DNA of 64,000 nt from Roseovarius albus (GCF_900172335.1 NZ_FWFX01000002.1:1-64000); one strand, 5' to 3'. Counted from the stretch's first letter, positions 42,169-51,248 are shown. Numbers and translations are program-made. The notes: generated by a model from the letters alone, not told the origin.

Positions 42169-43914
42169 ATGGAAGCTTTGATAACTGGCATATTGTTCCC
42201 CGTCATTTTGGTGTTGATCGCCTTCTTGATCCTCGGGTTCGTGATGACCCGGATGTACCGCCGCTCAACCCGCGAGGTCAGCCTCGTCCGCACTGGAGCC
42301 GGGGGCCGCAAGGTGATCATGGACGGCGGCGTGTTCGTCGTGCCTGTGCTGCATGAGATTACCTTTATCAACATGAAAACCACCCGGCTCGAAGTTCGTC
42401 GCGATGGCGTGTCCGCCCTGATCACCAAAGATCGGATGCGTGTTGATGTGGGTGTCGAGTTTTATGTGACAGTTCAGGGCTCCTCTGAGGGGATCGCCCG
42501 TGCCGCGCAAACTCTGGGGGACCGCACTTTTAACACCGACGCCCTGCGCGAAATGGTCGAAGGTAAGCTGGTCGACGCTTTGCGCTCCGTTGCGGCACAG
42601 ATGTCGCTGGATGAGTTGCATGAAAACCGCTCTGACTTTGTTCAACAGGTGCAACAGACCGTTGCCGAAGATCTGACCAAAAACGGTCTGGAGCTTGAAT
42701 CCGTTTCGCTGACCGCTTTGGATCAGACACCTATGGATACCTTGGATGAAGACAACGTCTTTAACGCGACAGGGATGAAGAACCAGGTCGAGCGGATTGC
42801 CGAAAGCAAAAAACGCCGTGCCGAGATTGATGCCGAGACCAAGGTTGCGGTTCTGCGTTCCGTGCAGGAAGGTGAAATCAAAGCCTATGAGATCGAGCGC
42901 CAGCAGGAAGAAGCGCGTGTTGCGCAGGCGATTGAACTGGAAACCCTGAGATCACGTGAAGCCATCGACCGCGCCAAGAAAACCCAAGAGGCGGAGCGCG
43001 AGGCAGAACAAGCCCGGATCGCGCGCGAAAAAGCAGTAGAAGCGGCACAAATTGAGCGCACCAAAGAGTTGGAGATCGCCGAGCAAAACCGCCAGATTGC
43101 GATTCAGCAAAAATCTGAGGAAGAAAGCCGAGCTAAAGCTGCTGCAGATACTGCGCGGGCTGAGGCGGTGAAGGCTGAAGAGCAGGTCAAGACCGAACGC
43201 GACGTGGCCGAAGCCGAGCGTCAGAAGCGCGTGATCATTTTGGCCGCCGAGCAGGAAGCCGAGGAAAAAGCCACTGGCATTCGCGTGACCGCCGCGGCGG
43301 AGAAAGAAGCCGCCGTGGACCGCGCGGAAGCCTTGCGCGAGATGGCACAGGCGGAAGCGGACGAGAAGGCGATCGCCATTCGAGTCGCTGCGGCTGCGTC
43401 CAAGGAAGAAGCGGTTGATCGGGCGTTTGCGTTGCGTGAAATGGCGCAGGCACAAGCCGAGGAGATTACCATTCGGGCGGAGGCGTTGAAGAAAGAGAAA
43501 CTGGCCGACGCTGAGGGTAAACGTGAGCAGATCGCGGCAGAGAACACGCTGTCGGAGCAGGTCATTCAGTACCGTCTGGATACCGAGAAATACGCTGTCC
43601 TGCCTGAGATCGTGCGCGAAATGGTCAAGCCGGCTGAAAAGATCAACGGTATTACCATTCACAAGGTCGATGGTCTGGGTGCAGGCGGCGGATCAAACGG
43701 CGGAAGCGGTAGCAATGGTGAAACAGGTCTGGTCAATCAAGCGTTTGATGAACTGCGCGCCATGGCCTTTCAAATGCCCGCACTGAAATCCATCGGAGAA
43801 TCTGTTGGTGTCAATTTAGACAATGGAATCGACGGCGTATTGGGTGATCACTTTGCACCTTCGAATAAGGCCAAGAGTGCCGATATCAAGCCTAACGGCA
43901 AGCCTGCTGAATAA
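42169..43914 (+). CDS. Flotillin-family protein (YqiK-like)
   Basis: The 581-residue protein has one N-terminal membrane helix (about 5-27), the SPFH/band 7 domain (SLVRTGAGGRKVIMDGGVFV to about residue 210), and a long Ala/Glu coiled coil. It contains a tandem duplication of about 33 residues, EKEAAVDRAEALREMAQAEA and SKEEAVDRAFALREMAQAQA. The C-terminus is Gly/Asn-rich, then amphipathic. Flotillins form oligomers in membrane microdomains. It pairs with the YqiJ-like gene 23 bp upstream. Confidence 0.9.
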   Translation: MEALITGILFPVILVLIAFLILGFVMTRMYRRSTREVSLVRTGAGGRKVIMDGGVFVVPVLHEITFINMKTTRLEVRRDGVSALITKDRMRVDVGVEFYVTVQGSSEGIARAAQTLGDRTFNTDALREMVEGKLVDALRSVAAQMSLDELHENRSDFVQQVQQTVAEDLTKNGLELESVSLTALDQTPMDTLDEDNVFNATGMKNQVERIAESKKRRAEIDAETKVAVLRSVQEGEIKAYEIERQQEEARVAQAIELETLRSREAIDRAKKTQEAEREAEQARIAREKAVEAAQIERTKELEIAEQNRQIAIQQKSEEESRAKAAADTARAEAVKAEEQVKTERDVAEAERQKRVIILAAEQEAEEKATGIRVTAAAEKEAAVDRAEALREMAQAEADEKAIAIRVAAAASKEEAVDRAFALREMAQAQAEEITIRAEALKKEKLADAEGKREQIAAENTLSEQVIQYRLDTEKYAVLPEIVREMVKPAEKINGITIHKVDGLGAGGGSNGGSGSNGETGLVNQAFDELRAMAFQMPALKSIGESVGVNLDNGIDGVLGDHFAPSNKAKSADIKPNGKPAE

Positions 43915-44391
43915 AGCTATCTAAAAAAGAAAGGGGGCCGTTGATCGGCCCCTCATTCGTTCCTGCCACGGTGTCCGCGTCAGAAAGTCAGATGGCATTT
44001 CCTATTCTAACTAAGGAATTTAGCGCATCTACCCTCACTCCGCCCTGAATGGAATTCAGATTTCAGCGCGGAAAATTCTCTGTCTTTAGGTATAAGCGAA
44101 TCATCACGAATCGGTCAATAGTAAGCGATTCGAATTGTCTTTTATGTTCTAAGTTTTGGATCAAGGCAGGGTGGTTTGTGAATGATGCGTCATTTAGTGA
44201 ACTTTACCTGTGTGCACTTTTGAAATGGAGGACGCGCTCCTTCGACATTCGAACTTAACATTTTCAATACCCAAAAGGCGATGCCTCCGACTATCCTTCA
44301 GAAGGTACACTACATTTTCTGAAATTACTCATCCCGGAGAATTTGCAGATTTTTTTCAAGGCATTACTCGTATTCTTTAGCGCTGCAAGAG
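43915..44391. other. AT-rich convergent gap of 477 bp, left edge of the acquired cluster
   Basis: After the flotillin hairpin the base composition drops visibly in GC and stays low to about 47.3 kb. A 69-codon plus-strand frame at 44049-44258 has no family features or ribosome binding site and was rejected. Nothing else is recognisable. The gap probably contains a junction of horizontally acquired DNA. Confidence 0.5.
43934..43952 (+). terminator. GC-rich hairpin after the flotillin gene
   Basis: GGGGCCG at 43934-43940 pairs exactly with CGGCCCC at 43946-43952 around TTGAT, 20 bp after the stop. Only TCATT follows, so the T-run is weak. Confidence 0.55.
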
Positions 44392-44838
44392 TCATATAGT
44401 CGATCGTGGATCACGCCAGGTTGTTAGGATTGTGTTGGTATACATCGTTTGAATCAGTGGGTGCCTTGCAATACTGTTTCTGACTTTTTCGATATCTTCG
44501 ACGGCTTTGGCTTCAACAAGTACCAACATATCGGTCTCCGATGATGAAACGCTCCAAGCACCCAGTATATTTTCGTGCTTTTGGATATCAGCAAACAATT
44601 GTTTGCAGTTGGGCGTGACTAAACGAATATTGAACACCGCGCAGAATGGCTGAGGGGTAAACTCCGTCTCTTCTGATAATTCGACCGTAAATCGTTTTAT
44701 GATTTTTCGATCAACGAGGCGATCAATGGTCTCTTTGACCTTCTTTCGAGAGCTGCCGAGTTCTTGTGCGAGATCGGAGATAGAAGCTCTGCTATTTTCG
44801 CGTAGAAGGTGAGTTAATTTAGTCTGAAAGCTGTCCAT
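44392..44838 (-). CDS. Lrp/AsnC-family regulator
   Basis: The 148-residue protein (ATG at 44838, MDSFQTKL) has an N-terminal HTH (LLRENSRASISDLAQELGSSRKKVKETIDRL in two blocks) and a C-terminal RAM-type ligand domain around ENILGAWSVSSSETDMLVLVEA. It diverges from the YqcI/YcgG gene with 171 bp between starts. Lrp-type proteins sense amino acids, so an amino acid or amine handled by the neighbouring enzymes and permease is the likely ligand. Other in-frame ATGs upstream (44847, 44907) are possible. Confidence 0.8.
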   Translation of the reverse strand: MDSFQTKLTHLLRENSRASISDLAQELGSSRKKVKETIDRLVDRKIIKRFTVELSEETEFTPQPFCAVFNIRLVTPNCKQLFADIQKHENILGAWSVSSSETDMLVLVEAKAVEDIEKVRNSIARHPLIQTMYTNTILTTWRDPRSTI

Positions 44839-45009
44839 TGTTCGCATACTTTCGGTGAATGGAATTAGATTCAAGCTCAAATTGCAACCTATTGTAGCAA
44901 AAGTCACCTATCCGGGTTCATTTTGGTAGTTCATATCTCAGGCGAGTGCCGAACCACTCAAGGTTAATCATCGAAAACTCGTCGAAAGTTGAGACATGAA
45001 AGGCAAGTT

Positions 45010-45753
45010 ATGATTACGAAACTCATCTATAATCAGGCTGAGATACGTCAAATTTTTGAAGCAAATAGCTGGCAAAGAAAGGTTTTTAACGAACAAGCGA
45101 CAAGTTTTAGATCTCGATCCCGTCTTTTCCCCTGTACCTTTGGTGTCGCAGGTTTCGAGTCGGATCAATTGAGGTATGCATTCTCTGAAAGCATGAATCC
45201 GGAAGAGGTTGCTAATGCACTTTTACAGTATCTGAAAGACGCTAAATCGTTTGGCAAGAATACCTCATTGCTCGTCTTCTCCCGACCAGGTCCAGTTCAA
45301 AGTATTGAACATTACAGATCAAGGTTTTGGTCAACCTTGGATGGTATTCACAAGTGTGACAAAACTGATTGGCCGCAAGATATACCTCATGAGATTAATA
45401 CGCCAGAATGGGAGTGGTGTTTCGGTGGGGAGCAGATTTTCGTGGTCTGCAACACCCCCGCACATGTAAACTGGCAATCCCGACGCTCTTCAAGCTTTAT
45501 GCTTACTTTTCAGCCGCGCTGGGTGTTCAACGGAATATTGGACACAAAGGAATCCGCCAAAAAAGCGACATCAAAAATTCGCAATCGAATCCTGAACTAT
45601 GACCTGATCACACCTTCTAAAGATCTGGGCTTATATGGCGATCCCGATAATCGTGAATTCGCTCAGTATTTTCTGGATGACCATAACGGAGAAGCGGTCT
45701 GCCCATTTCATAGTTTCTTGAAAAATAACCAAAAAGAGGAGGAAGTGGCGTGA
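45010..45753 (+). CDS. YqcI/YcgG-family (FPC/CPF motif) protein, GntA-like heme enzyme family
   Basis: The 247-residue protein has both signature motifs: FPC at residues 40-42 (RLFPCTFGVAGF) and CPF close to the C-terminus (AVCPFHSFLK), with conserved blocks LLVFSRPGP, HYRSRFWSTLDGIH and FGGEQIFVVCNTPAH between. The YqcI/YcgG family includes GntA, the heme-dependent N-hydroxylase of guanitoxin biosynthesis, so heme-dependent N-oxidation is a reasonable but unproven guess. The ATG at 45010 was chosen for its GAAAGG site. It heads a coupled three-gene unit with a cupin and a permease. Confidence 0.78.
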   Translation: MITKLIYNQAEIRQIFEANSWQRKVFNEQATSFRSRSRLFPCTFGVAGFESDQLRYAFSESMNPEEVANALLQYLKDAKSFGKNTSLLVFSRPGPVQSIEHYRSRFWSTLDGIHKCDKTDWPQDIPHEINTPEWEWCFGGEQIFVVCNTPAHVNWQSRRSSSFMLTFQPRWVFNGILDTKESAKKATSKIRNRILNYDLITPSKDLGLYGDPDNREFAQYFLDDHNGEAVCPFHSFLKNNQKEEEVA

Positions 45754-46085
45754 TGCCCTCGACAGGAAATTCAGTTGTTATTCATTCAGCATTAGCAAAT
45801 GTGGCAGATTTTAAGGCTCTTGTAGAGCGTTGCATGCCCGACCAAGGATGCGTCGAAGTTCAGAATGATCAATCAGGCAAGGAACACTCATGGCATCAGC
45901 ACGATAGCGACGAGACTATTGTCGTTTTGGATGGGCAACTGCTGTTTTATTGGGAAGGTGGAGAAGTTGTGTGTGGATCAGGCGACGTGATCGAGCTTCC
46001 TAGGGGAGTTCGACACGGATCAAAGGCGAGCTTTGGAGATGTTCGGTATTTGATTTCTTTTGCAAAAGTGGACTTAACAAGATGA
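45753..46085 (+). CDS. Cupin-domain protein, 110 residues
   Basis: The single-cupin protein shows motif 1 HSWHQHDSDETIVVLDG (two metal-binding histidines and a Glu) and motif 2 CGSGDVIELPRGVRHGSKA with a further His. The metal site looks complete, so it could be a small dioxygenase, isomerase or amine-oxide-processing enzyme, or a binding protein. Its ATG overlaps the stop of the upstream gene (TGATG), and its end overlaps the permease by 4 bp. The coupling implies a common pathway. Confidence 0.82.
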   Translation: MPSTGNSVVIHSALANVADFKALVERCMPDQGCVEVQNDQSGKEHSWHQHDSDETIVVLDGQLLFYWEGGEVVCGSGDVIELPRGVRHGSKASFGDVRYLISFAKVDLTR

Positions 46086-47329
46086 CGGCTCTGAAAAAAA
46101 CGCTTGGCCCTCTGCAGGGGGCAGGATTGATGCTCAACATCGTGATTGGCGCCGGTTTGCTGAGTTTACCAGGATTGGCGTATCAACAGGTTGGCCAAAA
46201 TGCGATCTGGGTTTGGGCAATGTGCGCGCTGGTCTCACTTCCATTGTTGTCTGTGTTTATCATTATGGGGGCCCGGTTTCCTGATGCAGGGGGTGTTTCT
46301 TCGTTCGCGCAGCGTGCCTTCGGTAAATACGCCTATATTGCAAGTTCGTTTATCTTTTTAGGGGCGGTATCATTTGGCTTGCCAGCCATCGCTTTAACTG
46401 GTGGTCATTACTTATCGGTGATCATACCTTTTGATCCGGCGGTATTGGCTATTGCACTGCTCCTGGTCGCGACTGGGACACAACTCGCATCACCTGAAAC
46501 GGCATCTAAGATCTCGGCCTTAGTTGCTTCGGCGATTCTTTTTTCATTGCTATTGATTATTTGTGTGGGTCTCTGGGGCATTTCACCAGAAATGCGAGAG
46601 GTGCGTACATTGAATGCCCCTACCATTGGGTTTGCACAGCTGAGCGTCCCTTTCATGATGATATTCTTTGCATTCACTGGATGGGAGGTGGCAGCAGGCA
46701 CCTCTGAAGAGTTCAGAAAACCAAAGAGGGATTTTCCGCTTGCAATGGGGTTGTCGTTCATCGCAGCGCTGGTCCTATATTTCTGCATGGCGATGATTGT
46801 CCACTTTACGCCGATTGAAGATAATTACGAGGCAGCGTTTTCCTACATTATGGAAGCTCATCTTGGAGCGTGGGGTGGTATCCTAATGTCTTCTCTCGCG
46901 GTGGGGATTATAATTGCAAATTTGATGGGTGCTATCTGGGCTGTTTCGCGGATGATTCTATCGCTTTCGCGGGAACGTGTTGTTCCGTTGGATTTTTCAG
47001 CGGACGAGAATGGCCGTCCGCTGAAGGCTGTGTTTCTTGTACTTGCTGTGTTGCTATCCGTCTTATCGTTGGATTTGTTGAATATCTTGTCCATCGAGAA
47101 GATGCTGTCATTGGCTGGCCAGAATTTCATCATCCTGTTTGCAGTGGCTGCGGCTAGTCTAATAACGCTGACATCCAGCCTTCTTGAAAAGATTATCGGA
47201 GTCGTGGCCGTTTGTACGATTGCAATGCTACTTATTCAGCAGGATACGGACCTTCTTTACCCTGCGTTGCTGTCATTGGTCGCTGGGTTCGTTTGGATCA
47301 CTCAAGGCAAACAGAGAAAGCCTGTCTAG
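46082..47329 (+). CDS. APC-superfamily amino acid/amine permease
   Basis: The 415-residue protein has about 12 hydrophobic helices. Helix 1 carries the APC motif IVIGAGLLSLPGLAYQQVG, and helix 6 FMMIFFAFTGWEVAAGTSEE fits the substrate-binding break. It is the last gene of the AsnC-YqcI-cupin-permease cluster. It probably imports or exports the compound made or used by the enzymes. Specificity cannot be read from sequence. The DNA is AT-rich, like the rest of the cluster. Confidence 0.85.
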   Translation: MTALKKTLGPLQGAGLMLNIVIGAGLLSLPGLAYQQVGQNAIWVWAMCALVSLPLLSVFIIMGARFPDAGGVSSFAQRAFGKYAYIASSFIFLGAVSFGLPAIALTGGHYLSVIIPFDPAVLAIALLLVATGTQLASPETASKISALVASAILFSLLLIICVGLWGISPEMREVRTLNAPTIGFAQLSVPFMMIFFAFTGWEVAAGTSEEFRKPKRDFPLAMGLSFIAALVLYFCMAMIVHFTPIEDNYEAAFSYIMEAHLGAWGGILMSSLAVGIIIANLMGAIWAVSRMILSLSRERVVPLDFSADENGRPLKAVFLVLAVLLSVLSLDLLNILSIEKMLSLAGQNFIILFAVAAASLITLTSSLLEKIIGVVAVCTIAMLLIQQDTDLLYPALLSLVAGFVWITQGKQRKPV

Positions 47330-47461
47330 CGAGAATCCACGTTCAAAAAACGGATCGAAACAGGCGATATTCTTCCTGACGTGGTCATCCTCACCACGTA
47401 CTAAACTCGGCGGAAACGCCGGGTCTTTTTGACAATTCCGGTTTTTGGCACCTAGTACTAG

Positions 47462-47490
47462 TTGTACGTTTTTTGGCTCAAAACGTACAA
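47462..47490. terminator. 11-bp perfect inverted repeat between convergent genes
   Basis: TTGTACGTTTT at 47462-47472 and AAAACGTACAA at 47480-47490 are exact inverted copies around TTGGCTC. Located 133 bp after the permease stop and 32 bp before the next gene's stop, it suits a bidirectional terminator, though it is longer and less GC-rich than the others in the window. An operator or mobile-element terminus is also possible. Confidence 0.5.
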
Positions 47491-47521
47491 AACTCAAAGA
47501 CCGTGTCAAATCAGCCAGATG

Positions 47522-47902
47522 TCACAAAGCGGCGTTCCATTGCTCTGTATCAACGAACCAGCGTTCTTCAAACACTTTGTCACCATCAAACTTGAACAAG
47601 ACGGACAGTTGGCTGCCGTCTGGAACCTTTTCGGATTTCCATTCGACGATTGAAACGACCTCAGCACCGTCCCCGATCTGACGAATTGAACTGATCTCAA
47701 ATCCGGCAGGAAAGGCGGCCCCCAGATTGTCTAATGCTGAGCGAAAGGCGGGCTTGCCATTCAAGACATCATTCTGCCCCGGCATGATGAAGACCATGTC
47801 CTCAACATAATCGGCCAGCAACGCGTCCCAGTCGCCACGTCCGACTGCTTCCCAACCCCGTGCCACGATGTCAGCTGTGCTGACTGTCTCTACGATGGTC
47901 AT
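47522..47902 (-). CDS. SnoaL/NTF2-like protein
   Basis: The 126-residue protein has the NTF2-like layout: IVARGWEAVGRGDWDALLADYVEDMVFIMP (two blocks), then AFRSALDNLG and SIVEWKSEKVPDGSQLSVLFKFDGDKVFEERWF. Relatives are ketosteroid-isomerase-like enzymes or small ligand binders. The ATG at 47902 is 12 bp after GGGGG; an earlier ATG at 47908 is less well spaced. No operon partner. Substrate unknown. Confidence 0.8.
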   Translation of the reverse strand: MTIVETVSTADIVARGWEAVGRGDWDALLADYVEDMVFIMPGQNDVLNGKPAFRSALDNLGAAFPAGFEISSIRQIGDGAEVVSIVEWKSEKVPDGSQLSVLFKFDGDKVFEERWFVDTEQWNAAL

Positions 47903-47908
47903 TATCAT

Positions 47909-48216
47909 ATCCCCCTATGTTCAGTCGCGACTATAGCATAAAAACAGAAACCGTTCTGGGATGCTTGGTTTAGGTTAAAGTGAACCTACACTTGACTTAC
48001 TCCTCCATCCCCCCGATATGGGGCTGAGCGCAGCGTGCCCATGGATGATCAGGGGGCATGGCGACATTTTTCCACACTAACATTGCGCAGTGGTACTGAT
48101 CTGGATGCGTCCCTTGCGATGTTTTCTGCCAGAGCGCCCCGACGATACGGTCTGAGGATCCCTCGGGGCCGTGCAATGCAATTCCGGCGCGCAGCTGGTG
48201 AACAGGAACCTGTTGA
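47909..48216. other. Intergenic region of 308 bp before rhlE
   Basis: Promoters for the SnoaL-like gene (left) and rhlE (right) should be here. An inverted repeat AACAGG/CCTGTT (48201-48206 and 48209-48214) overlaps the rhlE ribosome binding site. No gene is supported; a 61-codon frame at 48035-48220 shows no family features. Confidence 0.5.
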
Positions 48217-49506
48217 ATGAACTTTGAAGAACTGGGGTTGAAGCCCCGCCTTGTGGCGCAATTGGCTGAACAAGGCATCACTGAACCGACCCCGATCCAA
48301 TATAAGGCAATTCCTTATGCGCTGGATGGACGTGACATCATGGGGTTGGCGCAGACCGGCACCGGCAAGACGGCGGCCTTTGCCCTGCCGTTGATTGACG
48401 CGATTACCAAGATGGGCACCAAGCCTGCGCCGAAATCGTCACACGGGTTGATTTTGGCGCCGACGCGCGAGCTGGCCAAGCAGATTCAGGACAATATTTT
48501 CCTGATGACCAAGGGCACCCATATCAAGACCAAGCTGATTGTTGGCGGCGTGTCGTTGAACCGTCAGGTCGAGGTGATGCGCAAAGGTGCTGATCTGGTT
48601 GTGGCCACGCCGGGGCGTTTGATTGACCTGATTGACCGCAAGGCGGTGGATCTGAGCCAGACGCGCTATCTGGTATTGGATGAGGCAGATCAAATGCTGG
48701 ATCTGGGCTTTATCCATGCCCTGCGCCGGATCGCGCCACTGCTGCGCAAAGAGCGCCAGACCATGCTGTTTTCTGCAACTATGCCCAAGCAGATGGCAGA
48801 GCTGTCGAGCAGCTATCTCACCAGCCCTGTCAGGGTTGAGGTGGCGCGGCCGGGTCTGCCTGCTGATAAAATCCGCCAGTCGGTGCATTTTGTGGCGCAA
48901 AAAGAAAAGTATGGCCTGCTGCGTGAATTGCTGGCGGACAAAGTCGGCGAACGCGCCATCATCTTCTCGCGCACCAAACATGGTGCTGAGCGGATGATGA
49001 AGAACCTTGTGCGCGATGGGTTCAAGGCCGGTTCGATCCACGGCAACAAAAGCCAGGGTCAGCGGGACCGCGCGATCAAAGCCTTCAAAGAGGGCGAGAT
49101 TACCATCTTGGTCGCTACGGATGTGGCTGCACGGGGCCTTGACATCAACGATGTAAAATACGTCTTCAACTACGATCTTCCGAATGTTTCAGAAAGCTAT
49201 GTGCACCGGATTGGCCGGACGGCCCGCGCCGGGGCCGAAGGGGAGGCGATTGCCTTTTGCGCGCCCGAGGAAGTGTCGGAACTTAAAGGTATTCAGAAGA
49301 TCCTGAAGAAAGATATTCCGGTGGCCAGTGGCACGGTTTGGGCCGAGCTGAAAGAGGCAGGTAAGAAACCGGGCGGTGGCCGCGGTGGCCCCGGTCGCAA
49401 TCGCCGCCGTGGCGGCGGAGGCGGAAATGGTGGTGGCCGTGGAAACGGTGGTGGCCATGGTGGCGGCGGTGGAAATAGTGGTGGACGGCGCAGGCGCGCC
49501 GCCTGA
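48217..49506 (+). CDS. rhlE: DEAD-box RNA helicase, RhlE type
   Basis: The 429-residue helicase has all core motifs: the Q motif PTPIQYKAIPY, Walker A AQTGTGKTAAF, PTRELAKQI, TPGRLIDL, the DEAD box VLDEADQML, SAT, and the second RecA domain with ATDVAARGLDI and YVHRIGRTARAG. The C-terminal 55 residues are an Arg/Gly-rich tail with repeated GGG and RRR, typical of RNA-binding extensions. It unwinds RNA in ribosome assembly or decay. The inverted repeat at its Shine-Dalgarno may point to translational control. Confidence 0.92.
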   Translation: MNFEELGLKPRLVAQLAEQGITEPTPIQYKAIPYALDGRDIMGLAQTGTGKTAAFALPLIDAITKMGTKPAPKSSHGLILAPTRELAKQIQDNIFLMTKGTHIKTKLIVGGVSLNRQVEVMRKGADLVVATPGRLIDLIDRKAVDLSQTRYLVLDEADQMLDLGFIHALRRIAPLLRKERQTMLFSATMPKQMAELSSSYLTSPVRVEVARPGLPADKIRQSVHFVAQKEKYGLLRELLADKVGERAIIFSRTKHGAERMMKNLVRDGFKAGSIHGNKSQGQRDRAIKAFKEGEITILVATDVAARGLDINDVKYVFNYDLPNVSESYVHRIGRTARAGAEGEAIAFCAPEEVSELKGIQKILKKDIPVASGTVWAELKEAGKKPGGGRGGPGRNRRRGGGGGNGGGRGNGGGHGGGGGNSGGRRRRAA

Positions 49507-49665
49507 TCCCTGCGAACGCTAGTTGATAATATGATGAAGGCGGGTGTCTAAGGCATCCGCTTTCTTTTGTTGTTTTTTACTCGGTATCTTTCCATGATGT
49601 TCCTGTGAAACTTGCGCCCCACGTGGTTTTTGGGTGCGGGTGTTTCGTGTGAGGGGTATTTAGAG

Positions 49666-50304
49666 ATGCAATTGCTCAGGCGGGTGACCGCCTTTTCGAT
49701 TATTCTATTTTCCCGGCTGGTGACGGCTGTGCGGGGGTTCTGGCCCGAAGGGGAGCCCCGCAAGGGGCAGGCGATCTATTTTGCCAACCACACAAGCAAT
49801 GGTGATTTTGTCCTGCTCTGGACGGTGCTGCCAACAAAAATGCGTCAGAAAACGCGCCCAGTGGCGGGGTCCGATTACTGGCTCACCAGCAAGCTTAAGC
49901 AGTTCATCGGCCAAGACGTGTTTAATGCGGTGTTGATTGATCGGAATCCTGAGACGCGCACGCAGGACCCAGTGGCACAGATGGCGGAGGCGGTGGAGGA
50001 GGGATCGAGCCTGATCCTGTTTCCCGAAGGAACGCGCAATGTCACCGAAGAACGTTTGCTGCCGTTCAAGCCTGGATTGTTTCACTTGGCCAAGCAGTGC
50101 CCAGATGTGCCTATGGTGCCGGTCTGGATACAGAACCTCAATCGGGTGCTGCCCAAGGGGGAGCTGGTGCCGGTACCATTTATCTGCACAGTTCATTTTG
50201 GCGAGGGTCTGACCTTGCGGCCAGAGGAAGACAAAGAGGCTTTTTTGATACGTGCGCGGCAGGCGGTGCTGGATCTTGATCCTGAGCAGGAGGGCGCAGC
50301 ATGA
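49666..50304 (+). CDS. PlsC-family lysophospholipid acyltransferase
   Basis: The 212-residue membrane-bound acyltransferase has motif I as NHTSNGD, a variant of the NHxxxxD catalytic pair, and motif III FPEGTR. An N-terminal amphipathic or membrane helix (SIILFSRLVTAVRGF) precedes them. The ATG at 49666 follows GAGGGG at a distance; the 49612 start was rejected. It opens a four-gene coupled operon with a CdsA-like protein and a CDP-alcohol transferase, as in the E. coli ynbABC group. It probably makes or remodels phosphatidic acid. Confidence 0.85.
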   Translation: MQLLRRVTAFSIILFSRLVTAVRGFWPEGEPRKGQAIYFANHTSNGDFVLLWTVLPTKMRQKTRPVAGSDYWLTSKLKQFIGQDVFNAVLIDRNPETRTQDPVAQMAEAVEEGSSLILFPEGTRNVTEERLLPFKPGLFHLAKQCPDVPMVPVWIQNLNRVLPKGELVPVPFICTVHFGEGLTLRPEEDKEAFLIRARQAVLDLDPEQEGAA

Positions 50305-51248
50305 ACGATCATCATACGTCATTGATGGCCCTGTTTTGGGGGGCACTTGCGGTTTTGCTGCTGGCCTCTGGTATTGCCTTTTTTCTGACGCGCAAGGCCG
50401 GGCCTGAAGGGCCTTCGGACAGCATTCAGAACCTCAATGCCCGAATACAGGCCTGGTGGGTGATGGTCTTGCTGTTGGCCTTTGCCTTTTGGTGGGGGCG
50501 CGGTGGTGTGGTTTGGCTGTTTGGCATCTGTTCCTTTGCAGCACTTCGTGAATTTGTCACCCTGACCAATGCGCGGCGGGCCGATAGCTGGACCTTGGCG
50601 GTGCTGTTTTATCTGGTCTTGCCGCTGCAGTATTATCTGGTTTGGCTGGATTGGGTCGGGCTTTATGCTGTGTTTATCCCAGTCTATATGTTCCTGCTGT
50701 TGCCGGTGCTGTCAGCCCTGCGTGGCGATACGGATAATTTCTTGATCCGGGTGGCTGAGGTGCAGTGGGCGGCGATGATTGCGATTTACTGCGTGTCTTA
50801 CATTCCGGCCCTGCTGAGCTTGAACATTCCGGGCTTTGAGGGGCAGAACATCCTGTTGGTGGCCTTTTTGCTGATCGTTGTGCAGGCCAGTGATGTGCTG
50901 CAATACACATGGGGCAAACTGATTGGCAAAACCAAGATTGCGCCGCGTTTGTCCCCATCAAAAACGGTCGAGGGCTTTGTGGGCGGGGCGGCGAGTGCTT
51001 CGCTTTTGGGGGCGCTGCTGTTTTGGGCCACACCGTTTTCGTTTTTGCAAGCCGGGGGCATGGCGGTGATCATCACCATTATGGGCTTCTTTGGTGGGCT
51101 GGTTTTGTCTGCGGTGAAACGCGACCGTGGCGTGAAGGACTGGGGGCATACGATTGCCGGGCATGGCGGATTTATGGACCGGTTGGACTCACTGATCTTT
51201 GCGGCACCAGTGTTTTTCCATCTGACCCGGTATTGGTGGTCTGTGTGA
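50301..51248 (+). CDS. CDP-diacylglycerol synthase-like protein (YnbB-like)
   Basis: The 315-residue polytopic protein has the CdsA signature near the C-terminus: KIAPRLSPSKTVEGFVGG and DRGVKDWGHTIAGHGGFMDRLDSL (the GHGGFMDRLDS motif binds metals and CTP). It converts phosphatidic acid to CDP-diacylglycerol. It overlaps plsC by 4 bp. As this locus is separate from the usual cdsA near the ribosome-recycling genes, it is likely the YnbB-type paralogue, which may serve a special lipid. Confidence 0.85.
   Translation: MNDHHTSLMALFWGALAVLLLASGIAFFLTRKAGPEGPSDSIQNLNARIQAWWVMVLLLAFAFWWGRGGVVWLFGICSFAALREFVTLTNARRADSWTLAVLFYLVLPLQYYLVWLDWVGLYAVFIPVYMFLLLPVLSALRGDTDNFLIRVAEVQWAAMIAIYCVSYIPALLSLNIPGFEGQNILLVAFLLIVVQASDVLQYTWGKLIGKTKIAPRLSPSKTVEGFVGGAASASLLGALLFWATPFSFLQAGGMAVIITIMGFFGGLVLSAVKRDRGVKDWGHTIAGHGGFMDRLDSLIFAAPVFFHLTRYWWSV

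Noticed and set aside
44049..44258. 69-codon frame in the AT-rich gap after the flotillin
   Set aside because: No ribosome binding site, no family features and atypical composition.
48201..48214. AACAGG/CCTGTT repeat at the rhlE ribosome binding site as an RNA thermosensor
   Set aside because: The two arms are only 2 bases apart, so they cannot form a hairpin with a loop of at least 3 without losing pairs. It is better read as a DNA site or chance.
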